Shown: positions 1-7,927 of the stretch, piece after piece
Layout: every line of letters starts with the position of its first letter
Numbering within the stretch: the stretch's first letter is position 1
NCBI GenBank assembly: GCA_964420455.1
Contig: CAYQTO010000073.1
Location: forward strand, 1 to 16,883
Source: CAYQTO01 sp964420455
GTDB lineage: Bacteria; Sumerlaeota; Sumerlaeia; SLMS01
Direction of reading: 5' to 3'
Length of the DNA: 16,883 bases
Notes under the pieces: model-generated
The model's input: only the letters and a program-made list of their open reading frames with translations
What the model was told of the DNA's origin: nothing
Database searches by the model: none
Program-made: the position numbers and the translations under genes

Positions 1-495
1 GCGGGCGGGGGAGAGGGCGGGGCTCGCGGCAAGGTCGTCGTAGGCGAGATAGGCGGCGGGGACGCCAGGAAAGCGACGGCGGAGGCGCCGGGCAAGGGCG
101 CCCTGCCAGGGGGCGGAAAACCAGAGCAGGTTCGGCCGCAGGTCACGGAGGCCGGCGGAGTGGGCGAGGGCCCGGTCGGTCGCCGCCGACGTCATCGCGC
201 GCCAGGATCGGCCCGGCCATCCCGACGGGGCGAATCGTGGAGCGAATGGAGGCACACCGGCGAGCGAAACCGCCCGGAAGTCCCGATCGTGAGCGTGCCA
301 TTCCCGCGCGGCCAGGGCCAGACGCAGCGGCGGCTCGACATAGAGGACGCGAGCCCCCCACCCGGCGAGCGTCCACAGATGGTACCTGCCCGCACCGTAG
401 ACCTCCGGCCCGCGCCAGGTGCCGGGCGCCAACGCCAGGATCCGCCAGGGCGCCGCCGCCGATTCCTCCGCGGACTCCATTCGGGAACGATCCAT
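1..495 (-). CDS. Glycosyltransferase, GT-B type, N-terminal part (runs off window start)
   Basis: An open frame on the minus strand starts at 495 and stays open through base 1, giving 165 residues with no stop. The start ATG has a GAGGGG ribosome site just upstream; in-frame ATGs also exist at 513 and 531. The N terminus (WRILALAPGTWRGPEVYGAG at residues 17-36, then RVLYVEPPLRL at 49-59) matches the opening of family 1/4-like glycosyltransferases, in which a first beta strand and glycine-rich turn are followed by a VLYVEPP strand. Around residues 122-160, NLLWFSAPWQGAL followed by AYDDLAASP resembles the region just before the nucleotide-sugar domain (the usual V-Y-D-x-x-D-D). It would act on the cytoplasmic side in cell-surface polysaccharide or glycolipid synthesis; donor and acceptor cannot be told. 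It is divergent from panD. The catalytic C-terminal half is not in view, so the family call is moderate. Confidence 0.6.
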   Translation of the reverse strand, partial: MDRSRMESAEESAAAPWRILALAPGTWRGPEVYGAGRYHLWTLAGWGARVLYVEPPLRLALAAREWHAHDRDFRAVSLAGVPPFAPRFAPSGWPGRSWRAMTSAATDRALAHSAGLRDLRPNLLWFSAPWQGALARRLRRRFPGVPAAYLAYDDLAASPALSPAR

Positions 496-498
496 GCG

Positions 499-519
499 AC
501 CCCTCAGAGACATAGGGGT
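499..519. repeat. Inverted repeat ACCCCT-9 nt-AGGGGT between glycosyltransferase and panD
   Basis: ACCCCT (499-504) and AGGGGT (514-519) form a perfect 6-bp inverted repeat with a 9-nt spacer, in the 86-bp gap between the divergent glycosyltransferase and panD starts. The left arm covers the ribosome site of the glycosyltransferase. It could be an operator or an RNA hairpin hiding that site, but short GC-rich palindromes arise easily by chance here. Confidence 0.25.
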
Positions 520-581
520 TGACCGATTCATCGGGGCGACGGACACGAACAACCCCAATTCGCGCCGGGATGGAGCCATCG

Positions 582-974
582 ATGTTTCGCGAGATGTTAA
601 AGGGAAAGCTGCATCGTGCAACGGTGACCGGCGCGAACCTGCATTACGTCGGCAGCATCACCATCGATCCCCGCCTGATGGACATGGTGGACCTTCTTCC
701 CAACGAGAAGGTGCAGGTGGTGAACATCAACAACGGGGCGCGCTTCGAGACCTATGTGATCCCAGGCGAGCGCGACAGCGGGGAGATCTGCCTCAACGGC
801 GCAGCCGCGCGACTGGCGGTGCCCGGCGACCGCATTATTGTCCTCCACTTCACGTGGCTGGCGGAGGAAGCGGCCCGCGCCCACCAGCCTCACGTGGTCG
901 TCCTCGACGAGCACAATAATGTCGTGGAGCGCCTCCCACGCGAAGAACCCAACACCATCGCCGGGGTCGGGTGA
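582..974 (+). CDS. panD: Aspartate 1-decarboxylase (pyruvoyl enzyme proenzyme)
   Basis: PanD decarboxylates L-aspartate to beta-alanine, the precursor for pantothenate and coenzyme A, in the cytoplasm. The 130-residue product has the normal family length. It opens with MFREMLKGKLHRATVTGANL and carries YVGSITID, with the Gly24-Ser25 self-cleavage bond at the same position as in E. coli; Ser25 becomes the pyruvoyl cofactor. Lys9, His11, Arg54 and Tyr58 (NGARFETYVI) and Asn72 (LNGAAAR) are all present, so it should be active. I chose the ATG at 582 because GGAG sits 6 nt upstream and the family starts with MFR or MMR; the frame is open from 519. The stop overlaps the ATG of the next gene as TGATG, implying translational coupling. 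panB and panC are not in the window. Confidence 0.96.
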   Translation: MFREMLKGKLHRATVTGANLHYVGSITIDPRLMDMVDLLPNEKVQVVNINNGARFETYVIPGERDSGEICLNGAAARLAVPGDRIIVLHFTWLAEEAARAHQPHVVVLDEHNNVVERLPREEPNTIAGVG

Positions 975-1252
975 TGGTCCCCAACGCTTCCGGGCCCGCC
1001 CTTTCCTGGCAGCTGCGTGTTGCCAACGGGTTTCACCTGACGCGTCAAGCCCTGACGGTGATGGCCGCTGCCCCTCTCGCGCTGGTGCTCCTCATGGTTG
1101 CCTTCGCGGTTGTCGTGGAGGGCGACCCGCTCTTTCCCCCGACCGGTGACCCCAACATTGGGCTCGGGGTGCTTGTTCTTGCGCTGCTCATCAACGTGCC
1201 GGTGTGGCTGCTATGGCTGCTTCCGCCATATCGCTGGCCTTGGAAACCTTGA
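974..1252 (+). CDS. Small two-helix membrane protein, unknown function
   Basis: This 92-residue frame starts at the ATG that overlaps the panD stop (TGATG; a GTG three bases earlier is also in frame), a typical sign of translational coupling. It has two clear hydrophobic segments: roughly residues 26-48 (ALTVMAAAPLALVLLMVAFA and on) and 62-84 (IGLGVLVLALLINVPVWLLW). A proline- and aspartate-rich linker joins them and the tail is PPYRWPWKP. I do not recognise a family. Co-translation with panD makes it a real gene more likely than not, but does not show a role in pantothenate synthesis; it could simply be a small inner-membrane protein in the same transcript. It ends one base before the convergent DUF4143 remnant. 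Confidence 0.55.
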   Translation: MVPNASGPALSWQLRVANGFHLTRQALTVMAAAPLALVLLMVAFAVVVEGDPLFPPTGDPNIGLGVLVLALLINVPVWLLWLLPPYRWPWKP

Positions 1253-1253
1253 T

Positions 1254-1538
1254 TTATCCGCGGACGAGCTCATCGGCGAGATAGCCGAGCGGGACGGCCT
1301 CGATTCCGCCGGCGAGCGGGAACGCGTCCTTGCCCCCATGCGCAAGGAAGGCGCGGGCGGGATTGATGTCGGCCACGTCGTTTACCGGGGACTCTTCCAG
1401 CTTTCCCGCGATCCGGTGCTTCACTTCCACCGCCCAAAGGCCTCGGTTCGGGAGGTCCAACAGAAGGTCAACTTCCGCACCGGCGGCAGGGCGATAGAAC
1501 GCCGCGCGGGTGGCCGGGGGGGCGAGAGCGGGTTGGCT
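1254..1538 (-). pseudogene. DUF4143-type AAA ATPase, C-terminal remnant
   Basis: The minus-strand frame reads FYRPAAGAEVDLLLDLPNRG, then LWAVEVKHRIAGKLEESP and a tail ending GGIEAVPLGYLADELVRG before the stop at 1254. This is the characteristic end of the ATP-binding proteins with a C-terminal DUF4143 domain (usual pattern F-Y-R-x-x-x-G-x-E-V-D-hhh, W-A-I-E-I-K, final g-I-x-a-h-x-L). These proteins are normally around 400 residues and are thought to act as toxin-like or defence-like ATPases. Here only about 82 recognisable residues remain: a stop lies at 1539-1541, and the Walker motifs and ATPase domain are absent. An internal ATG at 1460 gives a 68-residue frame, but it cannot make a working ATPase. 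I read this as a decayed gene fragment between panD's partner and the amidohydrolase. Confidence 0.7.
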
Positions 1539-1698
1539 TTAACGGCAAAAGTGAACAGTTAAATACTTTCAGGGTCTCCAAATAGCATTGGGATCTGTTG
1601 GGGAATCTGCTCTGTTCCGATGGGGGTTGCACCTCCCGGCCGGCGGGCTAGATTGGCCCATTGCAGCTCCATCGCCCGGATTCCCAACGGTCCTCCCC
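1539..1698. other. AT-richer intergenic leader upstream of the amidohydrolase
   Basis: This 160-bp stretch has no convincing gene. Bases 1540-1600 are clearly more AT-rich than the surroundings. An in-frame TTG at 1588 would extend the amidohydrolase by 37 residues, but that extension does not look like the family, so I treat it as untranslated leader. Confidence 0.5.
1627..1654 (+). promoter_or_regulatory. Possible sigma-70-like promoter for the amidohydrolase
   Basis: TTGCAC (1627-1632) and TAGATT (1649-1654) are separated by 16 bp and lie 45 bp before the ATG at 1699. Each hexamer matches four of six consensus bases. This is suggestive only. Confidence 0.25.
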
Positions 1699-3303
1699 AT
1701 GCACCATCTTCTGATCAACGCGAACGTCTATACAATGGATCCGGCGCGGCCCCGCGCGTCGGTTATCGTGGTGACCCACGACCGGATCGAGGCGGTTGGT
1801 GGAGACGAGTTGCGGTTCCTCGCCACCCCGCGGACCCGCATCCACAACATGGCGGGGGCGACGGTGGTGCCGGCCTTCTGCGACGCGCACATCCACTGGT
1901 CGTGGACGGCGCTCAACATGAAGCAGTTGTCGCTGCACGATGTGCCATCCAAGGCGGAAGCGCTCGGGATCATCGCCCGTGCGGCGGAGGAAATGCCCGA
2001 CGGCAAGTGGATAGTGGGGTTCGGCTGGGCGCAGAGCCTCTGGAACAACGAGTTTCCCACGGCGGCGGATCTCGATGCGATCACGCCCAACAATCCGGTC
2101 TTCATGGATGCGCGGAGCGGCCATGCGGCGTGGGTGAACTCGCTCGCGATGAAGATCGCGGGCATCACCGATTCGACGGCCAATCCGCACGGGGGCGAGA
2201 TCCAGCGCGACCGGTCGGGCCATGCGACGGGGATCTTGTTCGAGGAGGCCAAGGAACTCGTGGCGCGGATGGTTCCCCAGCCGACAGTCGAGGAGATTGC
2301 CCGTGCGGTGGAGGACGCCCAACCGGCGGCGTGGGCTGCCGGCATCGCCTCGATGCACGACTACGACCAGCGCGATGCCTTCGATGCGTATCAGCTCCTC
2401 CACTTTCGAAAGCGCCTCGGTGTCCGGATTCGCAAGAACATCAACGACCCGTATATCGACCACGCCTACCGGCTGGGTATGCGCAGCGGGCTGGGCGACG
2501 ACTGGCTGCATGTGGGGGGGCTCAAGATGTTTGCCGATGGGGCGCTGGGGTCGGTCACGGCCCAGATGCTCGAGCCGTATATCGGCCAGCCGGAAAACAG
2601 GGGGATCGTGGTAACCACCCGGGAGCGGATGGAGGAGCTGGCGCAGGAGGCCACGAGGCTTGGTTTTCCCTCAACGATCCACGCGATTGGCGACGAGGCG
2701 GTTCGTCACACGCTCGATGTGCTTGAGTCAACCCGCTCGCTCGAGCGCCAGCTTGGCATCATTCAGGACGAGCGCCGGCACCGCATCGAACACGCCCAGA
2801 TCCTCCATCCGGACGACATCCCCCGCTTTCGCGAGCTGGATGTCGTGGCGTCGCTCCAGCCGATCCACGCCACGGCGGACATGGAACTGGCGGAGGCGGT
2901 CATCGGCGAGCGCGCCCGGTACGCCTATAATCCGCGCATCCAAATCGATCAGGGGGTTCATGTGGTGTTTGGCTCGGATTCGCCGGTGGAGCCGTTCGAG
3001 CCGATCAAGACGATTCATGCGGCGGTGACGCGGCGGCGGCCCGACGGGAGCCCCGGGGCGGAGGGCTGGTGGCCCGAGGCCCGCATCACGGTGGAGGAGG
3101 CCGTGCGGTGCTACACCGTCGAGCCAGCCTGGGTCGCCCACCAGGAGGACCGACTCGGGCAATTAAGCGAGGGATACCTCGCGGACCTCACCGTGCTCGA
3201 CCGCGACATCTTCGCCATCGACCCCAACGACCTGCTGAAGACGCAGGTGCTGGGGACGATGGTGGAAGGCGATTGGAAGTGGGGGGAGTGGAAGGCGGAC
3301 TAG
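1699..3303 (+). CDS. Amidohydrolase, YtcJ-like (amidohydrolase family 3)
   Basis: The 534-residue product is a metal-dependent hydrolase of the YtcJ/amidohydrolase-3 group, whose substrates are usually N-acyl or cyclic amides; the exact substrate is unknown. The N-terminal beta domain (LLINANVYTMDP) leads into the barrel motif DAHIHW with His64 and His66. GLKMFADGALGS around Lys276 is the hallmark YtcJ segment. Further metal or catalytic positions are His328 (IHAIGDEAV), His365 (RIEHAQ) and Asp427 (FGSDSPVEP). The C-terminal part returns to the composite beta domain (GYLADLTVLDRD). I see no signal peptide, so it is probably cytoplasmic. I chose the ATG at 1699 because homologues begin with this strand, although no strong ribosome site precedes it. 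The stop overlaps that of the convergent peroxiredoxin by three bases. Confidence 0.9.
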   Translation: MHHLLINANVYTMDPARPRASVIVVTHDRIEAVGGDELRFLATPRTRIHNMAGATVVPAFCDAHIHWSWTALNMKQLSLHDVPSKAEALGIIARAAEEMPDGKWIVGFGWAQSLWNNEFPTAADLDAITPNNPVFMDARSGHAAWVNSLAMKIAGITDSTANPHGGEIQRDRSGHATGILFEEAKELVARMVPQPTVEEIARAVEDAQPAAWAAGIASMHDYDQRDAFDAYQLLHFRKRLGVRIRKNINDPYIDHAYRLGMRSGLGDDWLHVGGLKMFADGALGSVTAQMLEPYIGQPENRGIVVTTRERMEELAQEATRLGFPSTIHAIGDEAVRHTLDVLESTRSLERQLGIIQDERRHRIEHAQILHPDDIPRFRELDVVASLQPIHATADMELAEAVIGERARYAYNPRIQIDQGVHVVFGSDSPVEPFEPIKTIHAAVTRRRPDGSPGAEGWWPEARITVEEAVRCYTVEPAWVAHQEDRLGQLSEGYLADLTVLDRDIFAIDPNDLLKTQVLGTMVEGDWKWGEWKAD

Positions 3304-3884
3304 GAGGGGTCCGAGGCAGGATTGTCGAGGGCGGGGAGTGAGGAGAGGATGCGGTCGTTGCTGGGCATGCCGCGCTCGGCGTAGATGATCCGGCCGTCCT
3401 TGCCGATGATATAGACGGTGCGCTTGACGATGCCCATGGCGCCGCGGGCGCCGTAGGCGCGGGTCATGTCGCCGGACTGGTCAGACAGGAGGGGAAACGG
3501 AAATCCATACTTTTCGGAGAAGGAGGCGTGGGACTGCCCATCGGCGGGGTTGACGCCGAAGACCATGGTGTCGCCGCGCTGGAACTGGTTCCAGTCGTCG
3601 CGCACCGCGCAGAGTTGCTGGGTGCAGCCGGGGGTGTCGTTGCCCGGGTAGAAGATGAGCACGACGTACTTTTCGCCGACATAGTCCTCGAGCGAGTGAA
3701 CGGTGCCGTTTTCGTCGGGGACGGAGAAATCGGGAGCGACAGTTCCCAAGGTGAGCATCTCGCCCGGATCGCGTTCCTCCCCTTCCTCGCTGATCGATCC
3801 CTGACCATCGGGCACCGTACTGACACAGGCGGCGAGGAACATCAGGCAGGCGAGGAGGGGCAGAAGATTCAGAGAGCGGGGCAT
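3300..3884 (-). CDS. bcp: BCP-type peroxiredoxin, predicted lipoprotein
   Basis: This thiol peroxidase reduces hydrogen peroxide and organic hydroperoxides using a reactive cysteine regenerated by thioredoxin-like partners. The thioredoxin-fold domain spans about residues 45-190, starting with GTVAPDFSVPDENG. The active site FYPGNDTPGCTQQLCAVRD has the peroxidatic Cys87 and a second Cys92 five residues later, the E. coli BCP pattern for resolving cysteine. Unlike the usual cytoplasmic BCP of about 155 residues, this one is 194 residues and opens with MPRSLNLLPLLACLMFLAAC. That is a signal peptide ending in a lipobox (LAAC, lipidated Cys20), followed by an acidic linker. It should therefore sit on a membrane facing the periplasm. 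I chose the ATG at 3884 because it gives the signal peptide; the frame continues upstream to 4085 without family similarity. Confidence 0.9.
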   Translation of the reverse strand: MPRSLNLLPLLACLMFLAACVSTVPDGQGSISEEGEERDPGEMLTLGTVAPDFSVPDENGTVHSLEDYVGEKYVVLIFYPGNDTPGCTQQLCAVRDDWNQFQRGDTMVFGVNPADGQSHASFSEKYGFPFPLLSDQSGDMTRAYGARGAMGIVKRTVYIIGKDGRIIYAERGMPSNDRILSSLPALDNPASDPS

Positions 3885-3970
3885 GGGGCGGATTACTCCC
3901 GGAGAGTTGTTCTGACGCGACTGGTGCAATTTCCAAGCCTTGAGATGTGTCAGGCCGTCAATAACAAGCC

Positions 3971-6403
3971 TCACGGCGGAGAGGACACCGTCGAGAGAGG
4001 CGGAGCAGAGGCCGTCTTGTAGATGCTGACGTCGTAGCGGAACTCGATCGGGCGCCAGCCCAGCGAGTGCCGGTTGTACGGCCACGCGCCCTGGTAATAG
4101 GCCGAAAGAAGGGACCCGGGTGGCAGGATCAGGTAGGCGGGCTGGCGGAAGACCTCCTCGTGGACGAGGATCCAGCGAGCCGGTTCCCCCGAATCGTCGC
4201 CCATGGGCCGTCCGAGAAACGAGGTGCCGTGGAGGGGATCCGTGGCGCCGGCAAAGAGAACCCCTGCGGACCGCACCATGTAGCGCTCGAGGGGTGACCC
4301 GGCCAGGTGCGGAGGGACGAGGCGCAGTTCCACCTCGAGGTAGTCACCCTCGAGCAGGAACGGTTGCTCGAGGGTGATATACAATCGGTCCTCATTGCCA
4401 TAGGGGACGTGGCTCCCTTGGTAGAGTGCGGTGACGCGCAGGCCGGTGGTGTCGCGGAAACGGGCCTCTAGGCTGACGTGGGGCGGCCAGGTGGGGGTGC
4501 TGGCACGGAACATCAGACCGGTGACGACGGTGCCTTCTGCAAGAGGCCAGCGGCGGCGTAGGACCCCCCCGGGCCGCAGAACGGCCAACGGGCCGGGTAT
4601 TCCCTCCGCGGCTAGCGGTCGGTTGCGATATCCGTCGGCCAGTTGGGGCACGGACCGGAGGCCGTAATAGTTTTCGCCCCGGATGGCTGATGTCATTGCC
4701 CGAGGACGCGGTTCGGGCTGGTCCCTCTGGCGGACGGTGACGCGGCGGTCGATTCCGAAGGCACGCACGAAGGCCTCGAACTGGATGGCCGGTTCCCCCC
4801 CCAGCAGCATCTGGTACTCGGGCCGTGGTTCATCAGGTGAAAGCGTCGCGACCCGTTGGGCGAGGGCCTCCATGGGCGCCCAGTTGGCCCGGTGCCACGC
4901 CAGGTTGTTCGCCACCGTCGCCCATGCATAGAGGCCCATGGTCAGCAGTTGGACGTATAGGGATCCGAAGAAGAGTGCCGATGCCGGAAGCAGCACCCAC
5001 GGTGATTGCCGGCGGCGGATGGCCCAGACTCCGCCCCAGACGGCCACGCTCAGGAAGAACATACCTGCCAAGGCGGCGAACGGGGCAAATCGCCAGAGCG
5101 TATAGGCGCCCCATAGCGTGACGAACGCAGAGGCGGCCAGGATCGCGACCGCAGCGACGCCAGTGGCCACAGGAAGTGCCCAATTTCCCGAGGCGGTTGT
5201 CTGGCTTCCCCGTAAGCCGGCGCAATGCCAGCGCCACAAATCGACGATGGGAACGGCAACGAGCAGCGCCACAAACGGCGTGAAGTTAACCAGGTAGCGG
5301 GGCAACATGATGGGCCAGAGCGCCTGGGCCAGCGCCATCGCGAGGCCGAAACCAGGGACGACAATCCAGAAGGCGGTTTCCGGGGATGCCGCGTCGCGGC
5401 GGAGCAAGGCGATGAGCCGCGCCGTTCCCCAGGGAATCGCGAGCGCCAGCGCGACGCCCCACCCTTCCAGAAAGGTCCACCCGTAGTACTCCAGAGCCGC
5501 GGCGACCTGCCCGAGGGAGAAGGAGGGGCGTTCCGTATATCCAAGGATGGGCGAGGCGGACCACGGCCGAAAGAAGAACAGCCCAGGCAGGACCGCCACC
5601 AGCATGATTCCCGCGAGCCAAAGGGGGAAGCGCCAGTCGCCCTGGCGGCGGAGAAAGGCGATCCACCCGAGGGCCACCGCCAGACCTCCGGCGTAGGCAA
5701 GGACGTTGACCTTGATGAGGGCGGCGAATCCAAGGGCGACAAGTGCCAGCGCGCCCCAGGCCCACCGGGCGCCTCCGCGCGCCTGCAAGGCCATCAGCAC
5801 CCCTGCGCACGACCACACGGCAAACGGAACATAGTACGAGTCGGTGGTATGGAGTCGTTGCCAGTTGCTGAAATGGGTCTGGAAGTCCGGGAAGACGGTA
5901 GGGCGGCCGAGGAGCGCGAAAAGCAGCAGCGCCACGATTCCATGCGTTCGCCCGAAGCCCGCCGTGCGCAGGGCCACTAGCATCCCGCTGCAGGTCGCGG
6001 CAAACAGCAGCAGCTTTCCCAAATGCCAGAGGGCGGCGTACTGACCGAAAAGAATCTGAAAGACAAACAGGTGGAAAATCAGCCCGGGGCCGAAGCGGTT
6101 GTCCTCCGGCGTCCAGACGAGGCCCCACCACCCGTCCAGATCGCCGGAGCGGAAGGCCTGTTCGAGGGCGAGGCTTCGTTCGAAAAAGAGTCCATCATCG
6201 ATGAGCGACCAGGGCAGCATCAGCGTATGACCGTAGAGCACCACCGCGAAGGTCAGCGGACAGAGGACAAGGAAGCCCCAACCGATGGAGGGTGGCGGTG
6301 GGGGGAGGGGGTGCGCTTGTGGGTCCGGTGGCAAGGGTGGAAGAGACCTAGCCGACGACCGCAGGCGGCGCGGAGGCGCGGGATGATCCGTCGCGGCGGG
6401 CAT
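3971..6403 (-). CDS. GT-C-like multi-pass membrane glycosyltransferase with large C-terminal domain
   Basis: The 810-residue product has a proline-rich N terminus (to about residue 38) and then roughly ten to twelve hydrophobic segments between 41 and 498. The first loop contains LPWSLIDDGLFFERSL, with an acidic pair at 69-70 where polyprenyl-phosphate-dependent GT-C enzymes (PMT/ArnT-like) keep their catalytic Asp. PIMLPRYLVNFTPF near 364-377 recalls their RY loop. The last 300 residues are soluble and probably beta-rich, on the outer face. The likely role is sugar transfer from a lipid carrier to a surface acceptor; donor and acceptor are unknown. The ATG at 6403 overlaps the kinase gene by 56 bp and has no clear ribosome site. 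An in-frame TTG at 6334, just past the kinase stop, is an alternative; the frame is open to 6487. Membrane topology is clear, family less so. Confidence 0.65.
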   Translation of the reverse strand: MPAATDHPAPPRRLRSSARSLPPLPPDPQAHPLPPPPPSIGWGFLVLCPLTFAVVLYGHTLMLPWSLIDDGLFFERSLALEQAFRSGDLDGWWGLVWTPEDNRFGPGLIFHLFVFQILFGQYAALWHLGKLLLFAATCSGMLVALRTAGFGRTHGIVALLLFALLGRPTVFPDFQTHFSNWQRLHTTDSYYVPFAVWSCAGVLMALQARGGARWAWGALALVALGFAALIKVNVLAYAGGLAVALGWIAFLRRQGDWRFPLWLAGIMLVAVLPGLFFFRPWSASPILGYTERPSFSLGQVAAALEYYGWTFLEGWGVALALAIPWGTARLIALLRRDAASPETAFWIVVPGFGLAMALAQALWPIMLPRYLVNFTPFVALLVAVPIVDLWRWHCAGLRGSQTTASGNWALPVATGVAAVAILAASAFVTLWGAYTLWRFAPFAALAGMFFLSVAVWGGVWAIRRRQSPWVLLPASALFFGSLYVQLLTMGLYAWATVANNLAWHRANWAPMEALAQRVATLSPDEPRPEYQMLLGGEPAIQFEAFVRAFGIDRRVTVRQRDQPEPRPRAMTSAIRGENYYGLRSVPQLADGYRNRPLAAEGIPGPLAVLRPGGVLRRRWPLAEGTVVTGLMFRASTPTWPPHVSLEARFRDTTGLRVTALYQGSHVPYGNEDRLYITLEQPFLLEGDYLEVELRLVPPHLAGSPLERYMVRSAGVLFAGATDPLHGTSFLGRPMGDDSGEPARWILVHEEVFRQPAYLILPPGSLLSAYYQGAWPYNRHSLGWRPIEFRYDVSIYKTASAPPLSTVSSPP

Positions 6404-7877
6404 GGGTGGGGAGGCGAATTCGGAAAGACGCACCGCCGAGATCACGGGAAGCGGCGTGGACGATGTTGCCCTGGTGGTGCTCGACAAAGCGGCGACAGAG
6501 CGACAGGCCGAGTCCCGTGCCGCCGGGCCTCAATGTGTGAAAGGGCTCGAAGAGGTTTTCGAGGATTTCCGCAGGAAGGCCAGGACCGCAGTCCTCGACA
6601 GTGAGGATGAGCGCCTCGTTGCCGGAGGTGAGGGTGACGCGGACGCGGCGGTCTTCGAGGTCCGTCGGCTCGATCGCCTGAATGGCGTTGGCAACGAGGT
6701 TGATCAGCACTTGCTCGACCTGGATGGGGTCGACCTCTGCGGTCGCCTCCTCGTCGGGGAGCCGGGTCTCGAGCTTCACGTTGGCGTTGTGAGCCTCCTT
6801 GCGACAGAAGGTCAGGGCGTTTTCGACGAGGGGCCGGAGGGGTGTCCGTCGGAGCTGTGGAGGCTCGTTGCGGGCGTAGGCGAGGAGGCTTTGGACGACT
6901 GTGTTGGCACGATGGGCGGACGCGATGAGGTGCCGCGCGGTGGTGGCGTCCTCGGGGGTGGGGGCTTCCTCCTCGAGGTTCTGGGCGAGCAAGTTGATCG
7001 CGGCGAGGGGGGAGCGGATCTCGTGGGCAATGCCGGCGAGGAGCTGGCCAAGGAGCGCCATCTTCTCGTTGATGACGAGGGCGTCGCGGGCCTGGCGGAG
7101 TTCCGCCACGGTGCGGCGGAGTTCCGCGGTGCGTTCCTCCACGCGTTGCTCGAGCGCCCGGTTGGTCGTCTCGATGGCCGCCTCGTAGCGCCGGCCGAGG
7201 GACCGCACCACCAGCGTTCCCAACAGCACCAACAGCACCAGCATGGGAATCATCACCAGGAGGACGGTCCGCTGGAGCGAGGCCATCGCCTCGGTGAATG
7301 CGTCGAGTTCCGTGTGGACGAGGACATCCCAGCCGCCGGAGGGGACGGGAAAGCGATGGACGATTTCGATGGGGGTGCCGTCGCGGCGAACCAGGAGACC
7401 CTCGCTCCCGCCGGCGGAAGCCCATTCGAGATAAGGCAGCGGGCGCTGGACTTCAGGCGGGAGGATCAGCATGCCCTCCCCACTGTGGCCGAGGTAGCCA
7501 GTGTTGGGATGACAAAGCACCTTCGCGTCCACAGTGCCCAGCAAACAGACATAGCGGTTCTCGTCTCCCGGCTTCAGTTCGAACGACTGCTGAAGGGATT
7601 CGAGGATCATGTCCGGGTCGACACCGCGCTGGAGCTGGGCCTCTAGTGCCGCCGCCAACTGGCGCCCGTACACTTGGTCGTTACGAATCTGGAGCTTGCG
7701 ATTGGACTTCTCGACGGCCTCGAAAAGGATGACAAAGGCCAGGGTCCCGAGGAGGATCGCCACGGCGCTCAGGCCGAGAAAGGTGACGAGCGTCAGCCGC
7801 GCCGGGTTCAGATTCTCCATCGACCCAAAGAGGGCCGTGCTGCTGGATCGGGGGCTTTCCGGCCGCGGGTCAGGCAT
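6348..7877 (-). CDS. Membrane sensor histidine kinase
   Basis: The 509-residue protein is a transmitter kinase that would autophosphorylate and pass phosphate to a response regulator. Helices at about 32-54 and 204-224 flank a periplasmic sensor domain of about 150 residues, probably Cache-like, containing two cysteines (RYVCLLG, VLCHP). A coiled coil (ALEQRVEERTAELRRTVAEL) leads to the HisKA domain with H-box GIAHEIRSPLAAI (His285). The HATPase domain has the N-box NLVANAIQA, DCGPGLP (Asp429) and GGTGLGLSL, so all catalytic boxes are intact. It resembles NtrB/ZraS-type kinases. No response regulator is in the window, so the partner is elsewhere or beyond it. The start at 7877 is supported by GGTGA upstream; Met20 (7820) is an alternative. 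It overlaps the downstream membrane glycosyltransferase gene and diverges from the repeat protein across only 50 bp. Confidence 0.93.
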   Translation of the reverse strand: MPDPRPESPRSSSTALFGSMENLNPARLTLVTFLGLSAVAILLGTLAFVILFEAVEKSNRKLQIRNDQVYGRQLAAALEAQLQRGVDPDMILESLQQSFELKPGDENRYVCLLGTVDAKVLCHPNTGYLGHSGEGMLILPPEVQRPLPYLEWASAGGSEGLLVRRDGTPIEIVHRFPVPSGGWDVLVHTELDAFTEAMASLQRTVLLVMIPMLVLLVLLGTLVVRSLGRRYEAAIETTNRALEQRVEERTAELRRTVAELRQARDALVINEKMALLGQLLAGIAHEIRSPLAAINLLAQNLEEEAPTPEDATTARHLIASAHRANTVVQSLLAYARNEPPQLRRTPLRPLVENALTFCRKEAHNANVKLETRLPDEEATAEVDPIQVEQVLINLVANAIQAIEPTDLEDRRVRVTLTSGNEALILTVEDCGPGLPAEILENLFEPFHTLRPGGTGLGLSLCRRFVEHHQGNIVHAASRDLGGASFRIRLPTHARRDGSSRASAPPAVVG

Positions 7878-7927
7878 GGATCACCAATGATGAAGGAACG
7901 GCAAAAGAGAATGAAGGGATAATAGAC

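Noticed and set aside
143..376. Apparent frameshift in the glycosyltransferase near 190-230
   Set aside because: A first reading inserted an extra G; on re-reading GGGATGGCC the frame is continuous from 495 to base 1.
1098..1562. 154-residue plus-strand frame
   Set aside because: It crosses the end of the small membrane protein and the DUF4143 remnant out of frame, and shows no similarity of its own.
6402..7646. 414-residue plus-strand frame antisense to the histidine kinase
   Set aside because: The kinase on the minus strand has every catalytic box; the plus frame has none and is compositionally a shadow.
7878..7927. ATAATA as a -10 element for the repeat protein
   Set aside because: It lies only a few bases from the ATG and overlaps the ribosome-site region, so it would give a leaderless message with a wasted ribosome site.
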